A DNA stretch of 16,775 nucleotides from Betaproteobacteria bacterium (lineage in GTDB: Bacteria > Pseudomonadota > Gammaproteobacteria > Burkholderiales > SG8-39): the NCBI GenBank assembly GCA_012274205.1, contig JAAOZY010000149.1:1-16775 (forward strand), given 5' to 3'. Below are positions 6,705-13,770 of the stretch, piece after piece. The notes below the pieces were generated by a model, which worked only from the letters and a program-made list of their open reading frames with translations, was not told the DNA's origin and ran no database searches. The translations under genes and the position numbers were made by a program. Positions within the stretch are counted from its first letter, which is position 1. Each line of letters starts with the position of its first letter.

Positions 6705-7283
6705 GTGCTGCCACATCCCGGGATACTCGCACTCAACCACCTGCTCGAGGCGGAAGCCTGGGCACGCGACAAGCTCAAGCCCTACGCCGGACAGTGCGTG
6801 GAATTCCGCTCGGCGCCGCTGCCGGCGCTGCGCCTGGACATTCTCGACACCGGCCTGCTGCGCGCCGCCGCCGCAGATGCGGCACCGAACCTGGTCGTCA
6901 CCATAGGCCCGGCCGCGCTGCCGGCGATGCTGCGCGGCGAAGACGCCCTGCTGCGGGAAATCGGCATCGAGGGCAACGCCGACCTCGCCGGCACGGTGCA
7001 GTACCTGTTTCGCCACCTGCGCTGGGACATTGCCGAAGACCTGTCCAAGGTGTTCGGCGACGTGATCGCCGAGCGCATGGTGCGCGAAGGCAGGCGTTTC
7101 GCTGCCTGGAATGTCGAAGCGGCGGACAAGCTGGCGCAAAACATCACGGAATACCTGATCGAAGAACAGCCGCTGCTGGCGCGACCCGCGGAAGCGCGCC
7201 GCTTCCTCGCCGAGGCGGACCAGCTGCGCGACGACCTCGCGCGGCTGGAGAAACGCATCGAAACCCTCAGCCGCAAGGCCTGA
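6705..7283 (+). CDS. ubiJ: Ubiquinone biosynthesis accessory factor UbiJ (SCP2 domain)
   Basis: A 192-residue protein with an SCP2-like lipid-binding domain (about 10-115) and a charged, helical C-terminal tail (about 135-190, ending in a coiled-coil-like LRDDLARLEKRIETLSRK). UbiJ works with UbiK and the other Ubi proteins as a soluble scaffold that holds the hydrophobic ubiquinone intermediates. The start is GTG at 6705 with GGAG at 6694-6697. The frame is open further upstream, but that part overlaps the end of the Tim44-like gene and lacks coding character, so I reject the longer version. Position between ubiE and ubiB reproduces the known ubiE-ubiJ-ubiB order, which supports the name more strongly than sequence alone. 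Confidence 0.88.
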   Translation: MLPHPGILALNHLLEAEAWARDKLKPYAGQCVEFRSAPLPALRLDILDTGLLRAAAADAAPNLVVTIGPAALPAMLRGEDALLREIGIEGNADLAGTVQYLFRHLRWDIAEDLSKVFGDVIAERMVREGRRFAAWNVEAADKLAQNITEYLIEEQPLLARPAEARRFLAEADQLRDDLARLEKRIETLSRKA

Positions 7284-7335
7284 AACCCGCGCCGACACGG
7301 CATACGACAATCCGCGCCTTTGCCGCCTGTGCGGT

Positions 7336-7341
7336 TAAAAT
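7336..7341 (+). promoter_or_regulatory. Candidate -10 element upstream of ubiB
   Basis: TAAAAT (5/6 match to TATAAT) lies in the 88-base gap between ubiJ and ubiB, about 30 bases before the ubiB start. I find no convincing -35 at 16-18 bases, so this is a weak call. It could give ubiB some expression independent of the upstream genes. Confidence 0.3.
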
Positions 7342-7371
7342 CGCACTATTGCATTGCACTGAGCAGCTAAT

Positions 7372-8907
7372 TTGCAGCGCCTTCTGCGCCTCGCCCGGAT
7401 CATATACGTAGGCATCCGCTTCGGCCTGGATGAGTTCGTGCTCGCCCATGCGCGCACGCGCTTCCTGCTGGTCGCGGTGCAGCGCGTGCTGTTCTGGCGC
7501 AGGCTGACCGAGCCGCGCGCGGTGCGGCTGCGCCTCGCGCTGGAAGCCCTCGGACCGCTGTTCGTCAAGTTCGGCCAGGTGCTTTCCACCCGGCGCGACC
7601 TGCTGCCCACCGACATCGCCGACGAGCTGGCGCGGCTGCAGGACCAGGTGCCGCCGTTTTCGACCGAACTCGCGCACGCCCAGCTGGAACGCGCCTTCGG
7701 CCGGCCGGTGGCGCAGGTATTCGAGGAGTTCTCGGCGCAGCCGGTGGCCAGCGCCTCCATCGCGCAGGTGCATTTCGCGGTGCTGCCCGGCGGGCGCGAA
7801 TGCGCGGTGAAAATCCTGCGCCCCAATATGCAGCAGGCGATCGAAAAGGACGTGGCCTTGCTCGACAGCGCCGCCGGCCTGATCGAGGCGCTGTGGGTCG
7901 ACGGGCGGCGCCTGAAGCCGCGCGAGGTGGTGGCGGAATTCGCCATGCACCTCAACGACGAGCTCGACCTGATGCGCGAAGCGTCGAACGCGAGCCAGCT
8001 GCGGCGCAACTTCGCCGGCTCGCAACTGCTGGTGATCCCCGAAATCTACTGGGACTACTGCTCCTCCTCGGTGATGGTGATGCAGCGCATCAGCGGCATA
8101 CCGATCAGCCACATCGAAAGGCTGCACGCCGCGGGCGTCGACATTCCGCGCCTCGCCCGCGCCGGCGTGGAGATTTTCTTCACCCAGGTGTTCCGCGACG
8201 GTTTTTTCCACGCCGACATGCACCCGGGCAATATTTTCGTGTCCACCGACACCGATCCGCGCGGCCAGTACGTCGCCGTCGATTTCGGCATCATGGGCAC
8301 GCTCACCGACGTGGACAAGAACTACCTGGCGCAGAATTTCCTCGCCTTTTTCCAGCGCGACTACAAGCGCGTGGCACAGGCGCACCTGGAGGCAGGCTGG
8401 GTGCCCCCGGATACGCGTGTGGACGAGTTCGAGAATGCCATCCGCGCAGTGTGCGAACCGGTGTTCGACCGGCCGCTGAAGGACATTTCCTTTGGCCGCG
8501 TGCTGCTGCGCCTGTTCCAGACCTCGCGCCGCTTCCATGTCGAAATCCAGCCGCAGCTGGTGATGCTGCAGAAGACGCTGCTCAACATCGAAGGGCTGGG
8601 GCGGCAGCTCGACCCCGAGCTGGACCTGTGGAAGACCGCCAAACCCTACCTCGAGCGCTGGATGAGCGAGCAGCTGGGCTGGCGCGGCTTCGTGCGCAAC
8701 GTGCTGACCGAGGCGCCGCGCTGGTCCAGTATGCTGCCGCAGATGCCGCGGCTCATGCACCGCGTGATGGACGCCGACCACGGCGCCGGCATCGAGCGCG
8801 CGCTGGAGCGGCTCGCGGCCGATCAGCGCCAGCACCACCGCAGCACGGTCATGCTCGCGCTGCTGCTCGCGGCCCTGCTCGTCTGGCAGATCTACCTCTC
8901 ACTGTAG
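7372..8907 (+). CDS. ubiB: Ubiquinone biosynthesis atypical kinase/ATPase UbiB
   Basis: A 511-residue member of the ABC1/ADCK/UbiB atypical protein kinase-like family, needed for ubiquinone synthesis and thought to use ATPase activity to mobilise membrane-bound intermediates. Family hallmarks are intact: the KxGQ motif as VKFGQ (65-69), the Ala-rich loop ASASIAQVH (126-134) replacing the kinase glycine loop, the ATP-site Lys147 in AVKIL, the catalytic loop HADMHPGNIF (280-289) and the metal-binding VDFG (303-306, Asp304). The C terminus has one hydrophobic segment (about 492-510), whereas Escherichia coli UbiB has a longer tail with two. The start is TTG at 7372, chosen because the N terminus (LARIIYVGIRFGLDEF) then aligns with known UbiB; the ribosome binding site is poor. 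It is the last gene of the ubi cluster. Confidence 0.96.
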   Translation: MQRLLRLARIIYVGIRFGLDEFVLAHARTRFLLVAVQRVLFWRRLTEPRAVRLRLALEALGPLFVKFGQVLSTRRDLLPTDIADELARLQDQVPPFSTELAHAQLERAFGRPVAQVFEEFSAQPVASASIAQVHFAVLPGGRECAVKILRPNMQQAIEKDVALLDSAAGLIEALWVDGRRLKPREVVAEFAMHLNDELDLMREASNASQLRRNFAGSQLLVIPEIYWDYCSSSVMVMQRISGIPISHIERLHAAGVDIPRLARAGVEIFFTQVFRDGFFHADMHPGNIFVSTDTDPRGQYVAVDFGIMGTLTDVDKNYLAQNFLAFFQRDYKRVAQAHLEAGWVPPDTRVDEFENAIRAVCEPVFDRPLKDISFGRVLLRLFQTSRRFHVEIQPQLVMLQKTLLNIEGLGRQLDPELDLWKTAKPYLERWMSEQLGWRGFVRNVLTEAPRWSSMLPQMPRLMHRVMDADHGAGIERALERLAADQRQHHRSTVMLALLLAALLVWQIYLSL

Positions 8908-8954
8908 GGGCGCCATAATTCAGCGCGCCTTACAGATTTATCGTTAGGCGGCTG

Positions 8955-8988
8955 ACTTAGGGGAGCACGAGGGGACGTGTCCCCTCGT
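8955..8988. repeat. Second copy of the G/C-tract repeat, with a 10-bp hairpin
   Basis: The arms ACGAGGGGAC (8967-8976) and GTCCCCTCGT (8979-8988) are perfectly complementary across a 2-base spacer. The sequence ACTTAGGGGAGCACGAGGGG (8955-8974) matches 4955-4974 (ATTTAGGGGAGTATGAGGGG) except for three C/T transitions. An 8-base direct repeat, TATCGTTA, flanks it at 8939-8946 and 8988-8995. The hairpin follows ubiB by about 60 bases but has no following T run, so it is at best a weak terminator. Confidence 0.75.
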
Positions 8989-9014
8989 ATCGTTAAACAT
9001 CCTGTAGCGCGCAG

Positions 9015-9042
9015 TTCGCACACGGCGGGCGCAGGATATAAT
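9015..9042 (+). promoter_or_regulatory. Candidate sigma-70 promoter of the symporter gene
   Basis: A perfect TATAAT at 9037-9042 is preceded, at a 16-base spacing, by TTCGCA (9015-9020, 4/6 match to TTGACA). Transcription would start near 9049, leaving a leader of about 29 bases before ATG 9078. This separates the symporter from the ubi operon. Confidence 0.6.
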
Positions 9043-9077
9043 CGGCCCGCCCTTCCCGGACTAATAGACCTTTTGCG

Positions 9078-10517
9078 ATGCTGCTCTGGTTCGTCATCAC
9101 CTACTGGATCATCTCGATCGGCATCGGCCTGTGGGCCGGCACGCTGGTCAAGAACTCCAAAGATTACGCCATAGCCGGGCGCGCGCTGCCGTTCTACATC
9201 GTCACAGCCACGGTGTTCGCGACCTGGTTCGGCTCCGAGACCGTGCTCGGCATACCGGCGTCCTTCCTCAAGGACGGGCTCGCGGGTGTGGTCGCCGACC
9301 CCTTCGGTTCGAGCCTGTGCCTGATCCTCGTGGGCCTGTTCTTCGCGCGCCCGCTGTACCGCATGAACCTGCTGACCATAGGCGACTTCTACCGCAAGCG
9401 CTTCAACCGCACGGTCGAGGTACTGACCACGCTGTGCATCGTGATTTCGTACCTGGGCTGGGTCGCGGCGCAGATCAAGGCGCTGGGGCTGGTTTTCAAC
9501 GTCGTGTCCGAAGGCGCGATGTCGCAGCACACCGGCATGATCGTCGGTGCCGCCACGGTGCTGATCTACACCATGTGGGGCGGCATGTGGTCGGTCGCGG
9601 TCACCGACTTCCTGCAGATGATCATCATCCTCGTGGGCATGGTGTACATCGCGTTCGAGGTCAGCGGCATGGTCGGCGGCGTGGGCGCCGTGGTCAGCCA
9701 CGCCTCGGCGGCGGGCAAATTCAACCTGCTGCCTGCGCCCGAACTCAAGGACATGCTCTGGTTCATCGCCGCCTGGATTACCATGATGTTCGGCTCGATC
9801 CCGCAGCAGGACGTGTTCCAGCGCGTGGCCTCGTCCAAGAACGAGAAGATCGCCGGCAACGCATCGATCACCGGGGGCATACTTTACTTCTGCTTCGCCT
9901 TCATCCCGATGTTCCTCGCCTACTCGGCGACGCTGATCGACCCGAAGATGGTTGCCGGCCTGATCGACACCGACCCGCAGCTGATCCTGCCGAGCCTGAT
10001 CATGCAGCACGTGCCGGTGTTCGCCCAGGTGATGTTCTTCGGCGCGCTCTTGTCGGCGATCAAGAGCTGCGCCAGCGCCACGCTGCTCGCGCCCTCGGTC
10101 ACGTTCACCGAGAACATCCTGCGCGGCGCGTTCAAGCATTGGACCGACCGCCAGTTCCTGTTCGCGATGCGCGCGGTGGTGCTGTGCTTCACCGCGATGG
10201 TGACGGTGTTCGCGCTCAACACCGATGCGAGCATCTACAAAATGGTCGAGAACGCTTACAAGGTGACGCTGGTCGCCGCGATCGTGCCGCTCACGTTCGG
10301 CCTGTACTGGCACCGCGCGACCAGCCTCGGCGCGACGCTCGCAATCGTGCTTGGCCTGGCGACCTGGATCAACCTCGAGATCATCAACCCGAACGGCCTG
10401 GTGCCGCCGCAGCTCGCCGGCCTCGCCATGAGCCTCGTCGGCATGCTCGTGGGCTCGCTGGTTTCCCTCGCCGGCGGGCAGAAGCAGCCGCGCATCAACT
10501 GGTTCGCGCGCCGCTAA
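9078..10517 (+). CDS. Sodium:solute symporter family (SSS) transporter
   Basis: A 479-residue polytopic inner-membrane protein with about 12-13 hydrophobic segments. Family features include the N-terminal SKDYAIAGRALPFYIVTATVFATWFGSET pattern (about 27-55; the motif runs over the first loop and second helix), GDFYRKRFNR (about 107-116) after the third helix, the WGGMWSVAVTDFLQM stretch (about 172-186), and SIPQQDVFQRVASSKNE (about 240-256). Members couple Na+ (or H+) entry to uptake of small solutes such as proline, pantothenate, choline or organic acids; the substrate cannot be assigned. The region where many members have SAxxS/T for the second sodium site reads SAIKSCASA here. ATG 9078 has no strong ribosome binding site. 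A probable promoter lies just upstream, and a 48-codon frame follows. Confidence 0.92.
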   Translation: MLLWFVITYWIISIGIGLWAGTLVKNSKDYAIAGRALPFYIVTATVFATWFGSETVLGIPASFLKDGLAGVVADPFGSSLCLILVGLFFARPLYRMNLLTIGDFYRKRFNRTVEVLTTLCIVISYLGWVAAQIKALGLVFNVVSEGAMSQHTGMIVGAATVLIYTMWGGMWSVAVTDFLQMIIILVGMVYIAFEVSGMVGGVGAVVSHASAAGKFNLLPAPELKDMLWFIAAWITMMFGSIPQQDVFQRVASSKNEKIAGNASITGGILYFCFAFIPMFLAYSATLIDPKMVAGLIDTDPQLILPSLIMQHVPVFAQVMFFGALLSAIKSCASATLLAPSVTFTENILRGAFKHWTDRQFLFAMRAVVLCFTAMVTVFALNTDASIYKMVENAYKVTLVAAIVPLTFGLYWHRATSLGATLAIVLGLATWINLEIINPNGLVPPQLAGLAMSLVGMLVGSLVSLAGGQKQPRINWFARR

Positions 10518-10528
10518 AAGCCGCGGCG

Positions 10529-10675
10529 ATGCGCCTGATCCGCCCCGAGATCGCGAGCAAGCGCGCGGTCTTTCCCGGCGCCGAGCAGCTCGCGCAAATG
10601 CAGCAGCTGCACGAACTCACGCGCGCCGAGCGGCGACTGTTCAACCACATGCGGATCGAGATCGGGCTAAGGTAA
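10529..10675 (+). CDS. Possible small protein (48 residues) after the symporter
   Basis: An ATG-to-TAA frame of 48 residues starting 11 bases after the symporter stop. Its codons end mostly in G or C, like the neighbouring real genes, and it is rich in charged and helix-forming residues (MRLIRPEIASKRAVF at the start, LTRAERRLFNHMRIEI near the end) with no membrane segment. The ribosome binding site is weak, so translation may be coupled to the symporter. I do not recognise a family. It could be a regulatory or accessory small protein, or a chance frame in otherwise non-coding sequence between convergent genes. Confidence 0.45.
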   Translation: MRLIRPEIASKRAVFPGAEQLAQMQQLHELTRAERRLFNHMRIEIGLR

Positions 10676-10694
10676 GTCGGCCGGAACTCAACTG

Positions 10695-11726
10695 TCAGGC
10701 AAGCCGGGAAGTCGAGGCGCCGTGAATGGCCGTAGACGACCCCTGGCCGTCCAGCGCCGCGCCGCCCCTGCGTTCGAGCCGAAACGCTGCGTCATTCACC
10801 ATCCGCTCCACGATGGCCGCGGCCGGATCGATCGAGTCGATCAATCCGGCCGCTTCACCGAACCAGACACCGGTATTCTCCGGATCGCCTGCGGCAAAGG
10901 CCTGCCGGTATTTCGGCCCCTCGACGGCAACGTTCTGTTCCAGCTCTGACTCACGTCCGTGCCAGCGGTCGGTGAAAGCATTGCGGCGGATGCGCGCGGT
11001 AAAACCGCGCGGCCAGGGAAGCTGGCGCGCGATGTCTGCGATCGTCGTGCGCAAGGTCCCGTCACCGTCGGTCTCGACAATGGCCCGGTGATGGCCCTCC
11101 TTGACCAGCGCCTCTTGCGCCGCCCAGAAGCGGGTGCCGACCAGCGCGCCGTCAGCGCCCAGTATCAGCGATGCTGCCAGCGTACGGCCGTCGCCGATGC
11201 CGCCCGCGGCCAGCAGCAGCGTATCCGGCGAGTGCTGCATCAGATAGTCGGCTACCTCCGGCACGAACGTCAGGGTGCCGCGCAAGGCCCCGTGGCCGCC
11301 CGCCTCGGCACCCTGGGCCACCACCACATCGGCTCCCGCTTCCACGGCGTCCATCACATGCCCCAGGTCCTGGCACTGGCAAATGAGCAGCGCGCCAGCG
11401 GAGCGGATCTCATCGACGAAGGGCCTGGGGTCGCCGAAGGACAGCATCACCGCCGCGGGGCGGTGTTGCAACACGCCGGACAACAGTGACGGCGACTTGC
11501 GCAAGGACCAGGTGATGAAGCCCACGCCCACACGCGCGCCGGCGGCGGCGGCGAACTGCTCCTCCAGCCAGGCCGGGTCGCCGTAGCCGCCACCGATCAA
11601 GCCCAGTCCACCGGCGCGGCTGACGGCTGCGGCGAGTTGGCCGCCGGCAGCGAATGCCATCGGAGCGGAGACGATTGGATGTCGCAGCCTGAGCGCGCGC
11701 GTCATTCGGGTCGAGAGCGTTGCCAT
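10695..11726 (-). CDS. Nitronate monooxygenase-like FMN oxidoreductase
   Basis: A 343-residue TIM-barrel flavoprotein of the nitronate monooxygenase / 2-nitropropane dioxygenase family, which oxidises alkyl nitronates such as propionate 3-nitronate using FMN and oxygen; some family members are enoyl reductases or quinone reductases instead. Visible motifs are the N-terminal HPIVSAPMAFAAGG (16-29), the AQGAEAGGHG segment (137-146) with the expected catalytic His145, and the phosphate-binding LAAGGIGDGRTLAA (162-175) followed by GADGALVGTRF (180-190). Length is normal. ATG 11726 is preceded by an AGGAGGAG ribosome binding site at ideal spacing. The frame stays open for hundreds of codons upstream, but that region is antisense to, or out of frame with, the LarA-like gene and is not part of this protein. 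It lies 41 bases after the LarA-like gene on the same strand, so it is probably the second gene of an operon. Confidence 0.9.
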   Translation of the reverse strand: MATLSTRMTRALRLRHPIVSAPMAFAAGGQLAAAVSRAGGLGLIGGGYGDPAWLEEQFAAAAGARVGVGFITWSLRKSPSLLSGVLQHRPAAVMLSFGDPRPFVDEIRSAGALLICQCQDLGHVMDAVEAGADVVVAQGAEAGGHGALRGTLTFVPEVADYLMQHSPDTLLLAAGGIGDGRTLAASLILGADGALVGTRFWAAQEALVKEGHHRAIVETDGDGTLRTTIADIARQLPWPRGFTARIRRNAFTDRWHGRESELEQNVAVEGPKYRQAFAAGDPENTGVWFGEAAGLIDSIDPAAAIVERMVNDAAFRLERRGGAALDGQGSSTAIHGASTSRLA

Positions 11727-11767
11727 GTCCGTCTCCTCCTTGATGTTCCGCGGATCGCGCAAGTACT

Positions 11768-13075
11768 TCAGCCAACCGATTCCACCTTCGCCAGACTGCC
11801 ATCCGCCCCGAACACCCAGGGCACGGGCTCGCTCAGGATTTCGAATCGTTCCGGCTGCCTGCGCACCTCGGCGAGCAGCGGCGCAGAGACACGGATGCGC
11901 TGCAGCTCGAGCGTGTTGCGGATGTGCACGACGCGGGCGTCGGCGGGCTTCACCCGCAGGACGGTCTTCACGGCGAGCTGCACTGCCTCGCGGTCGGTGT
12001 TCATGATCATCGGTATGGCGGCGCTGTCGAGGAAAGTCGAGGTGATGCAGTTGGCGTAGGTCGGGCCGATGTCGATCGCGCGGAACAGGCGCATGGTGAT
12101 GATGTCGGCCGAGCCGACCCCGGTCGCGTTGCCGTGGGTGCGTTCGGTCAGGCTGAGCACCGCGATCTTCTTGATCACCGGCCCGCCGGGCCAGTCGACG
12201 AAGCGCTTGTTGCGCCCGGTGACGTTGGGATCGAAACCGGTGCCGCTGATCTCTTTGCCCATTTCGTCGATGATCAGCACGTCGATTTCGTCGAAATAGA
12301 GCCGCGCCATGCTGTCCTTGGCCAGGGCGAGCAGCTCCGGCTCGCGCTCGAGCAGGCGCGCGGCGGGAATGCATTCGATCAGCGCCGTATCCTCGTGGGC
12401 GTTCTCGACCGCGGCGACGCCGAACAGGAACGGCAGGCGCGCCATGACCACGTTCGCCGCCAGTGGCAGCACCGTGGGAAAGCGGTCCATGCCGTGCGTG
12501 TGCAATTGCGCCGCACCCTTGATCTTGCCCATGCCTATGGTGAGCATCTTGGTGATGCCGCTTTCGATGTGGCCGCGAAACGTCGTGTGCGGCTTGATGC
12601 GGTTGATGAGCACGATGCCGTCCGCGGCGGCGGCGATCGCGTCCGCATGCACCGGCGTGCCGTCGGCCAGGCGCCCGGCCTCGATCGTGTCCATGGAGGC
12701 GCGTATCGGCGCGCCGACGTACGCCTCGGTGATGCCGGCGCCTTCGAGCACCTGGCGCTGCCCTTCGGCGGTGGCGGCGCCGTGGCTGCCCATGGCGGGG
12801 AAGACGAAAGCTTCGCCGCCCAGAGCCCTGATCTCGCCGATGACCGCGCGCACGATCTGCGCGTAATTGGCCACGCCGCGGCTGCCGCAGCCGACGGCGA
12901 TGCGCGCGCCGCGCTTGATGCTCGCGCGTATCTCCGGCCGCTCGAACTCGCGCGCCACGACCGCGTCGATATCGTCGATGCGGGTGGCGGCGAACTTCTG
13001 CCGCACGCTGGCCATCGGCGGCAGCGCGAACTCCAGTCCTCCGGCAATATTGACTTTGATTCTGTCTTCGATCAT
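11768..13075 (-). CDS. LarA-like (lactate racemase N-domain, DUF2088) protein
   Basis: A 435-residue protein whose N-terminal half carries the LarA/DUF2088 signature FPAMGSHGAATAEGQ (92-106), preceded by a nucleotide- or substrate-loop-like RIAVGCGSRGVAN (58-70). LarA is a nickel-pincer-cofactor lactate racemase; homologues act on other 2-hydroxyacids or are uncharacterised. Candidate equivalents of the LarA active-site residues, as I recall them (His108, His174, Lys184, His200), are His98, His163, Lys176 and His192, with similar spacing. No signal peptide or membrane segment is seen. ATG 13075 has AAGGAA 7-8 bases upstream; the frame extends upstream but without family similarity. It is divergent from the macro-domain gene and first in a two-gene unit with the nitronate monooxygenase-like gene. 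No larB, larC or larE cofactor genes are in the window. Confidence 0.82.
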   Translation of the reverse strand: MIEDRIKVNIAGGLEFALPPMASVRQKFAATRIDDIDAVVAREFERPEIRASIKRGARIAVGCGSRGVANYAQIVRAVIGEIRALGGEAFVFPAMGSHGAATAEGQRQVLEGAGITEAYVGAPIRASMDTIEAGRLADGTPVHADAIAAAADGIVLINRIKPHTTFRGHIESGITKMLTIGMGKIKGAAQLHTHGMDRFPTVLPLAANVVMARLPFLFGVAAVENAHEDTALIECIPAARLLEREPELLALAKDSMARLYFDEIDVLIIDEMGKEISGTGFDPNVTGRNKRFVDWPGGPVIKKIAVLSLTERTHGNATGVGSADIITMRLFRAIDIGPTYANCITSTFLDSAAIPMIMNTDREAVQLAVKTVLRVKPADARVVHIRNTLELQRIRVSAPLLAEVRRQPERFEILSEPVPWVFGADGSLAKVESVG

Positions 13076-13256
13076 GTTGCATTCCTTCGTGGCGGCGATT
13101 GCGGCAGGCTTGCGCCCGTCTGGTTGCAGCGCGAATTCGATCCCGCACAATGCGCGTTGCGGTTTCCTGATTCTGCGCTGTGTACTGCGCGCCGACAAGC
13201 GTGTTGATGCCGCCGGGCGCCCGCCCCGCCTCTTGCCCGCGGGGTAGAATCGCAGC

Positions 13257-13769
13257 ATGCACGCAAAGCTCATCGCCGTCGAAGCCGACATCACCACCCT
13301 GCCGGTGGACGCCATCGTCAACGCCGCCAACAATTCGCTCCTCGGCGGCGGCGGGGTGGACGGCGCGATCCACCGCGCCGCCGGGCCCGAGCTGCTCGCC
13401 GAGTGCCGCAGCCTGAATGGCTGCGCCACCGGTGAGGCCAAGCTCACGCGCGGCTACCGCCTGCCAGCGAAACACGTAGTCCACACCGTCGGTCCGGTAT
13501 GGCAGGGCGGCACCCAGGGCGAGCCCGAACTGCTCGCCTCTTGCTATCGCGCGAGCCTCGCACTCGCGCTTGCGCATGGCGTGCGCAGTATCGCCTTCCC
13601 CGCGATCAGCTGCGGTGTCTACGGCTACCCGCTGCGCGACGCCGCACGCATCGCCGTGCGCGAGTGCGCGCAGGTCGCCGCAGAACAGGCGCAGATCGAG
13701 CAGATCGCGTTCGCCTGCTTCGAGCCCGCGATGCTGGCGCTGTACCGCGCGGAGCTTGCGCGCAGCTAG
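13257..13769 (+). CDS. Macro-domain protein (probable O-acetyl-ADP-ribose deacetylase)
   Basis: A 170-residue single macro domain, close in length to YmdB-type proteins that hydrolyse O-acetyl-ADP-ribose or remove ADP-ribose from proteins. The ADP-ribose-binding features are DAIVNAANNSLLGGGGVDGAIHRAAG (residues 18-43, given as NAANN and GGGGVDGAIH), VHTVGPVW (75-82) and FPAISCGVYGYP (114-125), which forms the phosphate loop. The second Asn of NAANN and the Asp of GGVDGAI, both implicated in catalysis in the MacroD-type group, are present. ATG 13257 follows a TAGAAT sequence by 6 bases, so the leader may be very short. The gene is followed after 1 base by the VanZ-family gene and is divergent from the LarA-like gene. 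Confidence 0.92.
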   Translation: MHAKLIAVEADITTLPVDAIVNAANNSLLGGGGVDGAIHRAAGPELLAECRSLNGCATGEAKLTRGYRLPAKHVVHTVGPVWQGGTQGEPELLASCYRASLALALAHGVRSIAFPAISCGVYGYPLRDAARIAVRECAQVAAEQAQIEQIAFACFEPAMLALYRAELARS

Positions 13770-13770
13770 C

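Noticed and set aside
7267..8838. Minus-strand open frame of 523 codons over ubiB
   Set aside because: Antisense shadow of ubiB, which has all family motifs on the plus strand.
8967..8988. Hairpin after ubiB considered as a rho-independent terminator
   Set aside because: The stem is perfect, but no T tract follows on either strand and the sequence matches the repeat upstream of ubiE; better described as a repeat element.
8892..10313. Minus-strand open frame of 473 codons over the symporter
   Set aside because: His/Asp/Arg-rich antisense shadow of a clear membrane transporter gene.
13245..13250. TAGAAT before the macro-domain gene considered as a promoter
   Set aside because: No -35 hexamer at suitable spacing and only 6 bases to the start codon; not strong enough to list as a promoter.
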